64,000 bases of DNA. It comes from G965205725 sp965205725 (GTDB taxonomy: Bacteria > Pseudomonadota > Gammaproteobacteria > Pseudomonadales > Halieaceae). Shown here one piece after another: positions 8,432-19,789 of the stretch (within the stretch, counting starts at the first letter, position 1; each line of letters begins with the position of its first letter). Location of the stretch: contig OZ242189.1 of NCBI GenBank assembly GCA_965205725.1, forward strand, positions 496,001 through 560,000, written 5' to 3'. The notes under the pieces are model-generated. The model was given only the letters and a program-made list of their open reading frames with translations, searched no databases and was not told where the DNA came from. The position numbers were made by a program, and so were the translations under genes.

Positions 8432-8505
8432 TCTCGGTCTTGTAGTCGCGCAGTAACACCAGGGCATATACAATAGCGAGCTTTTTTAGAATTCACCGTG
8501 AGTCA

Positions 8506-9426
8506 ATGATGACAGCCGCCCTGGCAATTAATGATTTAAGCAAAGTATATGGAAGTGGTATTGAGGCTCTAAAGGGAATTAGCCTGACGGTTGATGAAGG
8601 CGATTTTTTCGCTTTGCTGGGTCCAAATGGTGCAGGTAAGTCGACAACCATCGGGATCCTTTTTTCCCTCATCAACAAGTCGGGCGGCAGTGTCGAGGTT
8701 TTCGGTGTGGATATCGATGTCGATTTTCCGCTGGCTAAAAAGCATATTGGCATTGTGCCACAAGAGTTCAATTTTAATATGTTCGAGCGAGTTATCGACA
8801 TCGTGGTAACACAGGGTGGTTATTACGGCTTGCCCCTTGCAACTGCTCAGGAGCGCGCTGAAAAATACCTGAAGAGGCTGGGCTTGTGGGATAGGCGCAA
8901 AGATCGCGCACGCGAATTATCCGGCGGTATGAAGCGGCGCCTTATGATTGCCAGAGCCCTGGTTCACGAGCCCAGGCTGCTCATTCTGGATGAGCCATCA
9001 GCGGGTGTAGATATCGAGATGCGTCGCTCGATGTGGGAGTTCCTGCGCGAAATCAACGCAGGCGGCACCACAATTATTCTTACCACCCACTATTTAGAGG
9101 AGGCAGAAACCCTGTGCCGCAACATAGCCATTATTGACCAGGGCCGAATTGTGCAAAACAGCAGTATGCGTGACCTGTTAAAGCAGTTACATGCCGAAGT
9201 GTTTGTTTTGGATATCAAGAGCGAGTTACCCACTGATATTTTTCTGGATGAGTTTCCCTGTGAGCGTATTGACGATCACAGCCTTGAGGTTGTAGTTGAC
9301 AAAAATCAGGATATCAATAGTTTGTTTGCAGTGCTTTCCAGTCAGGGAATTGAAGTGGCCAGCCTGCGCAATAAGTCCAACCGCCTGGAGGAAATGTTCG
9401 TCAGCCTGTTGAGTGCAGCGGTTTAG
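8506..9426 (+). CDS. ABC transporter ATP-binding protein (ABC-2 type exporter)
   Basis: 306 residues with a complete ATPase domain: Walker A GPNGAGKST at 39-47, signature LSGGMKRRL at about 142, Walker B LLILDEPSAGVD and switch-region TTHYLEEAE. A C-terminal extension of about 85 residues (VFVLDIKSELP...EVASLRNKSNRLEEMFVSLL) is typical of the YadG/CcmA-like exporters. The permease gene starts 10 bp downstream. YadGH-type pairs are widespread and often placed near housekeeping genes; their substrate is unknown. Confidence 0.93.
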   Translation: MMTAALAINDLSKVYGSGIEALKGISLTVDEGDFFALLGPNGAGKSTTIGILFSLINKSGGSVEVFGVDIDVDFPLAKKHIGIVPQEFNFNMFERVIDIVVTQGGYYGLPLATAQERAEKYLKRLGLWDRRKDRARELSGGMKRRLMIARALVHEPRLLILDEPSAGVDIEMRRSMWEFLREINAGGTTIILTTHYLEEAETLCRNIAIIDQGRIVQNSSMRDLLKQLHAEVFVLDIKSELPTDIFLDEFPCERIDDHSLEVVVDKNQDINSLFAVLSSQGIEVASLRNKSNRLEEMFVSLLSAAV

Positions 9427-9436
9427 GAGCACGCCG

Positions 9437-10210
9437 ATGAGCCATCGCGAAAAGTGGATTGCCTTCTGTACCATTTTAGTTAAGGAAGTTCGGCGCTACC
9501 TGCGTATTTGGCCGCAAACCCTGCTGCCGCCAGCCATAACAATGAGCCTCTATTTTGTAATCTTTGGTGCTTTGATTGGTTCACGCATCGGTGAGATGGG
9601 TGGCTTTAGCTATATGCAGTTTGTAGTGCCGGGTCTCATTATGATGTCGGTTGTGACAAACTCCTATTCCAATGTGGTTTCCTCGTTCTTCGGCGCCAAG
9701 TTTAATCACAGTGTTGAGGAGCTGCTCGTGTCACCAGTACCCAACTATGTGATTCTTGCAGGTTATGTTGTCGGTGGTGCCAGCAGAGGCCTGCTGGTGG
9801 CATTTATTGTCAGTGGCCTGTCCCTGTTTTTTTCCGACCTGCATATTCAGAATGTAATGCTAACCATCTCAATCGTACTACTCACGTCGGTGCTATTTTG
9901 TTTGTTTGGCTTTATCAATGCGGTATATGCCAATAACTTCGACGATATATCCATCGTTCCAACCTTTATTCTCACACCGCTGATTTATCTGGGTGGTGTT
10001 TTTTATTCCATGGATTTATTGCCGGACTTTTGGGCCGCAGTGTCGAAATTTAATCCGCTGGTCTATGTCATAAACGGCTTTCGCTACGGTGTGCTTGGCG
10101 TATCGGATGTAGATGTTCGCTTTGCATCCGGCATGATTTTTCTTTTTACAGTGGCCGCCTTTAGTTATTGCATGCACTTGCTCAATACGGGCAAGCGCTT
10201 GCGACAGTAG
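9437..10210 (+). CDS. ABC-2 type transporter permease
   Basis: 257 residues from ATG 9437 (MSHREKW), preceded by a GGAG ribosome-binding site at 9427. Six hydrophobic segments are visible: TLLPPAITMSLYFVIFGALIG, FVVPGLIMMSVV, GLLVAFIVSGLSLFF, LTISIVLLTSVLFCLFGFI, ILTPLIYLGGVFYSMDLLP and MIFLFTVAAFSYCMHLL. The ABC-2 signature LVYVINGFRYGVLG lies near the end. It should form a dimeric inner-membrane pore with the preceding ATPase. It is close to the YadH family in layout. Confidence 0.92.
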   Translation: MSHREKWIAFCTILVKEVRRYLRIWPQTLLPPAITMSLYFVIFGALIGSRIGEMGGFSYMQFVVPGLIMMSVVTNSYSNVVSSFFGAKFNHSVEELLVSPVPNYVILAGYVVGGASRGLLVAFIVSGLSLFFSDLHIQNVMLTISIVLLTSVLFCLFGFINAVYANNFDDISIVPTFILTPLIYLGGVFYSMDLLPDFWAAVSKFNPLVYVINGFRYGVLGVSDVDVRFASGMIFLFTVAAFSYCMHLLNTGKRLRQ

Positions 10211-10217
10211 GTGGCTT

Positions 10218-11024
10218 GTGTCCGGGAATCTGCTTGGCAAATCAACACCGCCAGTCACCCAGTATACGCCCGGTTTATTACATGCAATTTCTCGCGATTC
10301 TGCCAGGCAGGAACTCGGGCTCAGCGAATTTGATTTGCCCTTTGTTGGTCAAGACCTCTGGCACGCCTGGGAGTTGTCCTGGTTAAACGCCGAGTCAATA
10401 CCCAGGGTTGCAGTGGGCAGATTTCGGCTGCCCTGCGAGTCGCCAAATTTGATTGAGTCCAAATCTTTTAAGCTCTATCTGAATTCTCTGAATTTTTCTG
10501 TTTTCAATACCCTGGGTGAGCTAACTGAGTGCCTGAGCCGTGATTTGAGCGCGGTTGCTGGCAGCACAGTTCAGGTGGAGGTGCTCGCTCTGAATTCGCC
10601 GGAGATCATTCCAACCCCAATGCCTGGACTGTGTATCGACCAGGGCTCGGTGACAGCGGTTCCCCCGGAACCCAGCCGGTCACTGTTGAAGGTGAAAGAA
10701 GGTGAAGGCGGCATCTGGCACAGCCATCTGCTGCGTTCTTTATGCCCGGTAACAGGGCAGCCAGACTGGGCGAGCCTGGTGGTCTCCTGTGCTGGAGTGT
10801 CCCTGGATGAGGACGGCCTGCTGCAATACGTTTTGAGCTATCGGCAGCATCAAGAGTTCCATGAACAATGCGTGGAGCGTATCTATTGCGATATCCTGGC
10901 CGCTGCCAACCCCGCAGAGCTTTCGGTGCAGGCTCTTTATAGTCGTCGCGGCGGCCTCGATATCAATCCCTGGCGGAGTAGCAGTCAATCGGTTGCGCCA
11001 GTATCCCGCTCGTTAAGACAGTGA
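10218..11024 (+). CDS. queF: NADPH-dependent 7-cyano-7-deazaguanine reductase (type II QueF)
   Basis: A 268-residue QueF of the long, two-domain E. coli-like form. It reduces preQ0 to preQ1 in queuosine tRNA modification. The N-domain has ESPNLIESKSFKLYLNSLNF, the QueF substrate-binding signature. The C-domain has SLCPVTGQPDW with the catalytic Cys, then HEQCVERIYCDIL and YSRRGGLDINPWR. The start is GTG 10218, 7 bp after the permease stop. The next feature is a tRNA gene. Confidence 0.95.
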   Translation: MSGNLLGKSTPPVTQYTPGLLHAISRDSARQELGLSEFDLPFVGQDLWHAWELSWLNAESIPRVAVGRFRLPCESPNLIESKSFKLYLNSLNFSVFNTLGELTECLSRDLSAVAGSTVQVEVLALNSPEIIPTPMPGLCIDQGSVTAVPPEPSRSLLKVKEGEGGIWHSHLLRSLCPVTGQPDWASLVVSCAGVSLDEDGLLQYVLSYRQHQEFHEQCVERIYCDILAAANPAELSVQALYSRRGGLDINPWRSSSQSVAPVSRSLRQ

Positions 11025-11139
11025 TCACCAGGTTCTTTAGACAGCGCCCCACTCCGCTGGCCTCACGCTCCAGTCGCATACGAATTTCGCCAGATGGCGG
11101 AGTACGGCTGGCCGGGCGCGCCATCAGGGGGCTGTTGAG

Positions 11140-11168
11140 CTGGCAACCCGGTGATGTCGTGGTATGAT
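11140..11168 (+). promoter_or_regulatory. Probable tRNA-Ser promoter
   Basis: CTGGCA (11140-11145), a 17-bp spacer and TATGAT (11163-11168), a near-consensus -10, lie 14 bp before the mature tRNA 5' end. A GC-rich stretch (GCGCGCCGCG) follows the -10, as in the discriminators of stringently controlled stable-RNA promoters. Confidence 0.5.
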
Positions 11169-11181
11169 GCGCGCCGCGTTG

Positions 11182-11271
11182 GGTGAGGTGTCCGAGTGGC
11201 TGAAGGAGCACGCCTGGAAAGTGTGTGACGGGTTAAACCGTCCGAGGGTTCGAATCCCTCCCTCACCGCCA
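11182..11271 (+). tRNA. tRNA-Ser (anticodon GGA)
   Basis: A 90-nt class II tRNA. The acceptor stem is GGTGAGG / CCTCACC (11182-11188 with 11261-11267), with discriminator G and encoded CCA at 11269-11271. The anticodon loop CTGGAAA carries GGA at 11216-11218. A long variable arm (GTGACGGGTTAAACCGTC) and the T-loop GTTCGAAT agree with tRNA-Ser. It sits at the left edge of an accessory island; 12 bp from its 3' end recur at 24251-24262. Confidence 0.95.
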
Positions 11272-11277
11272 TTGACT
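11266..11277 (+). repeat. Possible left attachment-site remnant (12-bp direct repeat)
   Basis: CCGCCATTGACT spans the last bases of tRNA-Ser, including the CCA end, and recurs in the same orientation at 24251-24262 just before ffs. Island integrases commonly use tRNA 3' ends. The shared block is short, so this is a suggestive remnant, not a proven att site. Confidence 0.35.
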
Positions 11278-11402
11278 ACAAACAAACCCTCATATGTCGT
11301 TTGGTGACTAACCTGAAAAGTCCAGCATTTGCGGGCTTCTTTGCTGTTTGCAATTGACTTGCTCTCTATAAAAACACCCCATATCGGACTGACATATTTC
11401 AC

Positions 11403-11598
11403 CTGTTTGGTAACATTGGCGGATATCTCGGCGGCGGAGCACTCCAGCGCTCAACACTGCGCCGTAAAATCAACCGCGAGGAACACGGCGAAGTGCCCGC
11501 GCAGTTCATGCGCTGGGTCCGGGCGGGGCCGCAAACTCAGAGGGCTGGTTCGGAGTAGGGAGGCTGAGGCCCTTCTTTACAAGACTCAGCAGCTTTAG
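11403..11598 (+). pseudogene. Frameshifted phage-type lysozyme (GH24) C-terminal remnant
   Basis: One frame reads ALQRSTLRRKINREEHGEV, then PAQFMRWVRAG before drifting to a stop at 11556. The +1 frame continues the same family with GRKLRGLVRSREAEALLY to a stop at 11598. Together they match the C-terminal half of T4/P22-like lysozymes: a STLLRKLN segment, an FxxWVxAGGK segment, then GLVRRREAE. The catalytic N-terminus is absent. It is a relic of a prophage or phage-derived island at the tRNA-Ser site. Between the tRNA end and 11403 I see nothing else that looks functional. Confidence 0.65.
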
Positions 11599-11610
11599 CT
11601 CATCGTTTTT

Positions 11611-14712
<3,102 letters not shown>

Positions 14713-14838
14713 TATTTCTGTTCGCCAGTCTGTTTGAAATTATATTCTTTAAGCAAGTGCTTCAAAAGAAAAGCAACGGTTTGCTTTTCTTGCAGCGTTG
14801 GCTCCGCAACGGTCTCATTAGATAGTGTCCGGCTCATC

Positions 14839-15429
14839 CTACGCTGCCGCCTCAGGTTTGGGGAAGCTCAAAAGCAGGTCGCGGTAGTATTCATATTGCT
14901 GCTGGCGCAACTTGATTTCACGCGGCAAACCTTCGCTAATAGAGTTTGTCAGCGCATCGAATTTATCGAGGATGGCAACGATGCGGGCTTGCTCATCGAG
15001 AGGGGGGATGGGGACGTGTATAGACTTCACAATGTCTGCATTTAAGTTCTTGATCGTTCCCGTTCCTGCACGCTGAGAAAATTCAGCCTGAATGGTAGAT
15101 GATCGAAGTAAGTGGTAAAGAAAATCAGGAATAAACGTGCGGTTAAAGCCGCTTATGGCTAACCAGCCGTCGTGGATACAGCCTTCAATTTTGGAAATAT
15201 AGGGGCGTCCGAAACTCATCGAATTTGAGAGCACGAAATCGCCCGGGTAAATCCGTCTGGATTTCTTGGCGCCTATTGTTGTTATGCATTTAGATGTGGC
15301 AGTGATGTATTTGCCCTCCTCAGTAATATCACCAATCTTGATCCATGGCACACTGTCCTCAGACTCGGTAAGAAAAGTGCGTATGGGACGAGGGGAGGCA
15401 CCTCGGACAATGCTTGCTATTTCACCCAA
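14839..15429 (-). CDS. hsdS: HsdS specificity subunit, second half (one TRD)
   Basis: 196 residues containing one target-recognition domain (SVPWIKIGDITEEGKYI ... IKNLNADIVKSIHVPIPPLDEQARIVAIL) and the C-terminal coiled helix (LDKFDALTNSISEGLPREIKLRQQQYEYYRDLLLSF). A normal HsdS has two such units. The frame opens at TTG 15429, overlapping the preceding half-gene by 8 bp. It is in the +1 frame relative to that half. Loss of one GCAA unit upstream would fuse the two into a 423-residue HsdS. Alone it could be a half-subunit that dimerises, as known for truncated type I specificity proteins. Confidence 0.85.
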   Translation of the reverse strand: MGEIASIVRGASPRPIRTFLTESEDSVPWIKIGDITEEGKYITATSKCITTIGAKKSRRIYPGDFVLSNSMSFGRPYISKIEGCIHDGWLAISGFNRTFIPDFLYHLLRSSTIQAEFSQRAGTGTIKNLNADIVKSIHVPIPPLDEQARIVAILDKFDALTNSISEGLPREIKLRQQQYEYYRDLLLSFPKPEAAA

Positions 15430-16114
15430 TCTCGTCCACCTTATTCTTGCTTGCTTGCTTGCTTGCGCCGCTCATTTGCTCATCAAAACTCAGCAGTTGA
15501 TCACGATAATAGTTGTATTGTTTTTTGCGGGCTGTAAGCTCGGCTGTAAGGGAGGTAAATGCGTCCAGAATCCGCACGATTTCCGCCTGAATCGCCAGCG
15601 ATTTCCTTGGGTCTGCCGGGCATGGGATGGGGATTAATATCTTAGCCAAATTACCTGCATTAACGCGACGTACTTTTGCACCAGTGATATATTGTCTTTT
15701 TTGCTTTTGAAACTGCTCTGTTTGGAAAAAGTAAGCGGCGTATTTGGGGTTTAATTTATGTGTATAAAAGCAGGCATCACTACTGACTGCAATTTCTTCT
15801 TCACCAAGCCAAGCAACGGCTTTACAAACATCTTCATCATTTTCACTAGTTGTTGCGATAATCAGATCACCTCGCTTAGCTTTGCGTGATTTCTTAGCAA
15901 AATCTTCTGAAACGAATGATTTTGTCTTATCTGCATATGTACCGTAATGAGTGTAAATTTGACCGTAGTGGATGCAGCCAACTCCCGTTTCAGTAAAATC
16001 CTTTTTCTGCAGTCCGCTACCACGAATAAATTTGCCAACACCTTCTTGCCCCATAGCCAGGTGATCCACCTCGGCCCCATCCAGCAGTTTTTCCAGGAAG
16101 TTTTGCTTGCCCAT
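15422..16114 (-). CDS. hsdS: HsdS specificity subunit, first half (one TRD), truncated at a GCAA tract
   Basis: 230 residues with one target-recognition domain: GCIHYGQIYTHYG, KRGDLIIATTSENDEDVCKA, VRRVNAGNLAKILIPIP and the central conserved helix IQAEIVRILDAFTSLTAELTARKKQYNYYRDQLLSF. The frame then crosses five GCAA repeats (reading SGASKQASK) and stops at 15422, where an intact HsdS would continue into the second TRD. It starts 2 bp after fic. This looks like an ON/OFF or specificity switch of the kind seen in phase-variable type I systems. Confidence 0.87.
   Translation of the reverse strand: MGKQNFLEKLLDGAEVDHLAMGQEGVGKFIRGSGLQKKDFTETGVGCIHYGQIYTHYGTYADKTKSFVSEDFAKKSRKAKRGDLIIATTSENDEDVCKAVAWLGEEEIAVSSDACFYTHKLNPKYAAYFFQTEQFQKQKRQYITGAKVRRVNAGNLAKILIPIPCPADPRKSLAIQAEIVRILDAFTSLTAELTARKKQYNYYRDQLLSFDEQMSGASKQASKNKVDEIG
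15447..15466 (-). repeat. (GCAA)5 tetranucleotide tract inside hsdS
   Basis: Five uninterrupted GCAA units on the coding (minus) strand, at the junction between the two HsdS halves. Deleting one unit, or adding two, moves the reading frame by +1 and joins both halves without a stop; I checked the intervening codons. Short tetranucleotide tracts like this undergo slipped-strand mispairing in many bacterial phase-variable genes. Confidence 0.85.
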
Positions 16115-16116
16115 GA

Positions 16117-16722
16117 CTAAAGCTCCCCGGTTTTGAATTTGCTATAGCCTTCATAGTAATAGCTGACATCAATGCCCTTTATAAACAGGGCGCGATCATC
16201 AACCTGATCGGTCAGTGCCTCTTTTAGCAGGGCTTTGATTTCCACATCCTTCACCACGCTGCGCTGCATGGCAGAAAGATAGTCATCCTTACCCACCGCG
16301 TTCCAATCCACCACTTGGCGCAGTTCTTTTTTAAGGATCAAATCCAGCCAGATGCGGGTGGCGCGTCCGTTACCTTCGCGGAACGGGTGGGCGATGTTCA
16401 TCTCTACATATTTTTCGATGATCTGATCAAAACCGCTTTGCGGCATGGCGTCGATATGTTCCAGTGAGGCTTGCAGGTGCATCAGTGGTGCAAACCGGAA
16501 ATTGCCCTTGGCGATGTTTTGCTCGCGGAGGTTACCGGCAAAGTCATAGATATCTTCAAATAAATAAGCATGAATTAAAGCCAGCCCTTTGAAGGTGCCC
16601 ACTTCCATTTTGTCAATATCACCGGTGTCAAAAAGCTGCCTGGCCTTTTGCTTGCTGATTTTTTCTTCGGCTTTTGCCAGCTCCACCTGATGGGTGATGT
16701 TTAATTTGTTTTCCAGTGTCAT
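16117..16722 (-). CDS. Fic/DOC-family protein in the hsd operon
   Basis: 201 residues. The Fic motif HPFREGNGR is at residues 112-120, with flanking IAHPFREGNGRATRIWLDLIL. The flap region is FAGNLREQNIAKGNFRFAPL. The motif is complete, so AMP transfer to a target hydroxyl is possible. I see no obvious N-terminal [S/T]xxxE[G/N] inhibitory helix. It overlaps the end of hsdM by 4 bp (ATGA) and ends 2 bp before hsdS, so it is an integral operon member. Fic genes between hsdM and hsdS recur in type I loci; their role there is not settled. Confidence 0.9.
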   Translation of the reverse strand: MTLENKLNITHQVELAKAEEKISKQKARQLFDTGDIDKMEVGTFKGLALIHAYLFEDIYDFAGNLREQNIAKGNFRFAPLMHLQASLEHIDAMPQSGFDQIIEKYVEMNIAHPFREGNGRATRIWLDLILKKELRQVVDWNAVGKDDYLSAMQRSVVKDVEIKALLKEALTDQVDDRALFIKGIDVSYYYEGYSKFKTGEL

Positions 16723-16958
16723 GGGGATTCTCCCTCGACCTTCACAACGATGGCATCGATATCGGAGCGCAGTTGGTCGATTTTGCTGACGGTGGTCTTT
16801 ATCTCGGCATTCAGCACAATAATATCAATCACCTCTCTTGTGTCTTTCGCTTCCACGTAGGAGCTGACCGACAGGTTATAATCATTGGCAACAATCTTTT
16901 CATAGGGCGCGGTTTCGGCCACGTGATCGACCTTTTCCTTGCTGTCGAACACATCCAT
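16719..16958 (-). pseudogene. hsdM: hsdM 3' fragment, separated by IS1595 insertion
   Basis: 79 codons encoding the usual HsdM C-terminus (MDVFDSKEKVDHVAETAPYE, NDYNLSVSSYVEAKDTREVI and a final helix). Joining it to the fragment ending at 17994, with the IS and one target copy removed, gives an exact in-frame 518-residue HsdM. The fragment keeps its own ATG at 16958, and the IS terminus places AGGAAAG 3 nt upstream, a passable ribosome-binding site. A separate C-terminal peptide might therefore still be made. Confidence 0.88.
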
Positions 16959-16965
16959 AATCTTT
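16958..16965. repeat. 8-bp target site duplication, left copy (TAATCTTT)
   Basis: TAATCTTT directly abuts the left IS end here and recurs abutting the right end at 17999-18006. Eight base pairs is the expected duplication for IS1595-family elements. Confidence 0.95.
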
Positions 16966-17998
16966 CCTAATTACCATTATGGCTAAGCTCTGCTATACTG
17001 TACATAAACACAGTTTCGGTATTTGATTCACAAGGGGATCAGTCATGGCGCGTAATAAAGTGCAATTCCAGAAAGGCATCAGCTTGAACGAATTCATCAA
17101 TCAGTACGGTACCGAAGAGCAGTGCTTCGATGCACTTTATGCGTGGCGCTGGCCCGAAGGATTCCAATGCCCGAATTGCAACCACGATAAATGCTGTCAG
17201 TTAACCAGTCGCAAACTACAGCAGTGCAATCGCTGTCACCACCAAACGTCACTGACCGCTGGAACGATCTTTGAATCCACCAAACTACCATTAACACTAT
17301 GGTTTCAGGGTATCTATCTGGTCACTCAGGATAAGAAAGGTATCTCGGCAATGAAACTACATCGTCATCTAGGCATTTCCTACAATGCGGCCTGGAGAAT
17401 GAAGCACAAACTCATGCAGGTGATGATGGAGCGGGATCACCCGAAGAAACTATCGGGCTTTATTGAATTGGATGATGCCTATCTGGGAGGCGAGCGTACG
17501 GGGTGTAAACCGGGGCGCGGTGCTGCTGGTAAGACCCCTTTTGTGGCGGCGGTCGAGACCACTAGCGACCATTGCCCCGTTCGGGTTAAGTTGTCGGTCG
17601 TAAAGGGTTTCCGAACCGAAGAGATCAAGTCATGGACTCAGCAACATCTGACCGAGGGCAGTACCGTCATCTCCGATGGTTTGGCGTGTTTTAATGCCGT
17701 CGCTGATGCAGGGTGTTTACACGACAAGATTGTATGCGGCGGCGGGAGAGCCTCTGTTGAAGAGCCTGAGTTCTATTGGGTCAATACTATTCTCGGTCAT
17801 TTAAAGAGTTCCTTACGCAGTACCTATCATGGGATTCGACCGCAATACGCACAGCGTTACTTGTCAGAATTTCAGTATCGTTTCAATCGTCGCTTTGATT
17901 TGTGCGGGCTAATACCGAGGCTTGCTCGTGCCGCGCTCAGGACACCGCCAATGCCGGACAATATCTTGAAGATTGGCTTAGGTTAAGTGGTAATTAGG
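16966..17998 (+). mobile_element. IS1595-family insertion sequence (1033 bp)
   Basis: The terminal inverted repeats are CCTAATTACCA at 16966 and TGGTAATTAGG ending at 17998, with further partial match inside (CTAAGC). The element is flanked by perfect TAATCTTT duplications and carries one intact transposase gene. It lies inside hsdM. The perfect duplication and open frame point to a fairly recent insertion. Confidence 0.95.
17045..17986 (+). CDS. IS1595-family transposase
   Basis: 313 residues. The N-terminal zinc ribbon has C42/C45 and C61/C64 (CPNC...CNRC), followed by the IS1595-typical TSLTAGTIFESTKLPLTLWFQGIYL and an HTH region. The DDE-type catalytic core shows GFIELDDAYLGG for the first Asp, GSTVISDGLACF for the second and the WVNTILGHLKSSLRSTYHGI segment with the third acidic/Asn position. 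The length is complete for the family. Confidence 0.94.
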   Translation: MARNKVQFQKGISLNEFINQYGTEEQCFDALYAWRWPEGFQCPNCNHDKCCQLTSRKLQQCNRCHHQTSLTAGTIFESTKLPLTLWFQGIYLVTQDKKGISAMKLHRHLGISYNAAWRMKHKLMQVMMERDHPKKLSGFIELDDAYLGGERTGCKPGRGAAGKTPFVAAVETTSDHCPVRVKLSVVKGFRTEEIKSWTQQHLTEGSTVISDGLACFNAVADAGCLHDKIVCGGGRASVEEPEFYWVNTILGHLKSSLRSTYHGIRPQYAQRYLSEFQYRFNRRFDLCGLIPRLARAALRTPPMPDNILKIGLG

Positions 17999-19316
17999 TA
18001 ATCTTTTGAATATGCGCATCAACCATCAGGTTATTGTTGGTCTCTTTTTTAAAGAATTCTTCACCGCTGGCATCAATAAACTGGATGTTGGTGTCAGGCT
18101 TGTTTTTCGCCAGCACCAAAATCGTCACGGCAATGGTGGTGCCGTAAAACAGGTTGGGCGCGAGTGAAATCACGGTTTCCACATAGTTGTTATCAACCAG
18201 ATATTTTCTGATTTTTTGTTCTGCGCCCCCACGGTAAAAAATGCCGGGAAAGCAAACAATCGCCGCACGGCCCTTGCCGGAAAGATAACTCAAGGCATGA
18301 AGAACAAAGCCAAAGTCGGCCTTGGATTTGGGGGCAAGCACACCCGCAGGCGCAAAACGGTCATCGTTGATCAGTGTTGGGTCGTCCGAGCCAATCCATT
18401 TCAGCGAATAGGGCGGGTTGGAAACAATCGCATCAAAGGGCTTGTCCTCACCAAAGTGCGGATTGATGAGCGTATCGCCTAGCTGCATATTGAATTTATC
18501 GTAATTGATATTGTGCAAAAACATGTTCATCCGCGCCAGATTGTAGGTAGTGTGGTTAAGCTCTTGCCCGAAGAAACCTTCTTCAACAATATGGGCATCA
18601 AAATGCTTTTTGGCTTGTAACAGCAAGGAGCCAGAACCGCAGGCGGGGTCATAAATTTTATTCACGCTGGTTTGCTTGTGCATGGCAAGCTGGGCAATGA
18701 GTTTGGAGACATGTTGCGGCGTAAAGAATTCGCCGCCTGATTTTCCGGCATTGGCAGCGTACTTGTGTATGAGATATTCATAGGCATCACCGAACAGATC
18801 AATCTGGCTGCCGTGAAAATCGCCAAATTCCAGCCCCGCCACACCTTTGAGTACGGCCGCGAGTCGTGCGTTCTTCGCTGTTACCGTATTGCCAAGGCGG
18901 TTGCTGGTGGTGTCAAAATCGGCAAACAGGCCTTTGATGTCGCCTTCAGAAGGGTAGCCACTGGCCGAGGCCTCAATTTTAGCGAAAATGTCAGCCATAT
19001 CCGTATTCAGGCTTTCATTGGTGTTGGCGGTTTTGGCAACATTGACGAAGAGCTGACCTGGGTAGATAAAATAGCCCTTGGTTTTGATGGCGTCATCTTT
19101 GATTGCTGGCGTAATCACGTCATCGGCAAGCCGGGCGTAATCGATGCTGTCATCATCGGCTTCAATATAGCTGGCAAAGTTTTCACTAATAAAACGGTAA
19201 AACAGTGTGCCGAGAACATATTGTTTGAAGTCCCAGCCATCGACCGCACCGCGAACATCATTGGCGATCTTCCAGATTTGGCCTTGTAGAGCAGCGCGTT
19301 GTTGGTTTCCTGTCAT
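17999..19316 (-). pseudogene. hsdM: hsdM 5' fragment: type I DNA methyltransferase, interrupted
   Basis: The fragment encodes about 438 HsdM residues, then runs 2 codons into the IS inverted repeat and stops at 17994. It contains the N-terminal helical domain (TGNQQRAALQGQIWKIANDVRG), the HKYAANAGKSGGEFFTPQHVSKLI region, SAM-binding motif YDPACGSGSLLLQ and catalytic NPPY within AIVSNPPYSLKW. The catalytic centre is intact, but the last ~79 residues, which contact HsdS, are detached. The upstream HTH gene overlaps the start by 4 bp. Methylation activity is doubtful unless the pieces complement. Confidence 0.93.
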
Positions 19317-19755
19317 GTTTTATCCTCTTTGTTTTGTTCTTGCTCACTGATCCAGCGATCAATCTCGCTCTTTCGAAACCGCCATGCGCTACCCACCTTG
19401 AAGCCCGGAACCTTGCCCTCAGATGCGAATCGATAGGCCGTTTTCTCCGCAATCTTCAAATAATCAGCGAGTTCTTTAACGGTCATAATGTCATCATTGG
19501 GCATAGTTTTAATGTCCTTCTCTGGATATATGGATTGAAAATAGAGGAGAATGGATGAATAATCAAGTCAGTTATCGAGGAAACCAGGTTATAAGACAGG
19601 TCATGCAGCTATACGGAAACTATCAGGTTCTCTATTCGCCATCGGAGCTGGTCACCTTTTCGGGGTGTCACTATGCGGCACAGTCATGCGGCACAGTCGA
19701 GCAGATGAAGCTGGTCAATACATTCTGCACATTCTGCTGGCTGGATGAATATGCT
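19081..19755. repeat. Duplicated segment, copy 1 (hsdM 5' end, HTH gene, upstream region)
   Basis: These 675 bp recur in the same orientation at 21534-22208 with only a few substitutions and no visible indel. The stretch from 19505 to the IS200 end near 19790 holds the hsd upstream region. Open frames there (for example 19555-19782) look non-coding to me. GCGGCACAGTC occurs twice in succession near 19676. Confidence 0.92.
19313..19504 (-). CDS. Excisionase/MerR-like HTH DNA-binding protein
   Basis: 63 residues: MTVKELADYLKIAEKTAYRFASE is a winged-HTH of the excisionase (HTH_17) type, followed by KVGSAWRFRKSEIDRWISEQE. It overlaps hsdM by 4 bp and is the first gene of the hsd operon. Such small genes recur in front of hsdM and probably autoregulate the locus. 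A near-identical copy is at 21766-21957. Confidence 0.85.
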   Translation of the reverse strand: MPNDDIMTVKELADYLKIAEKTAYRFASEGKVPGFKVGSAWRFRKSEIDRWISEQEQNKEDKT

Positions 19756-19789
19756 GGAAAGTTAGCCCGGGTGTGTTTTTAATTAATCA

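Noticed and set aside
19555..19782. 75-codon frame upstream of the HTH gene (and its copy at 22008)
   Set aside because: It is conserved only because the DNA segment is duplicated; no domain and no clear ribosome-binding site support a protein.
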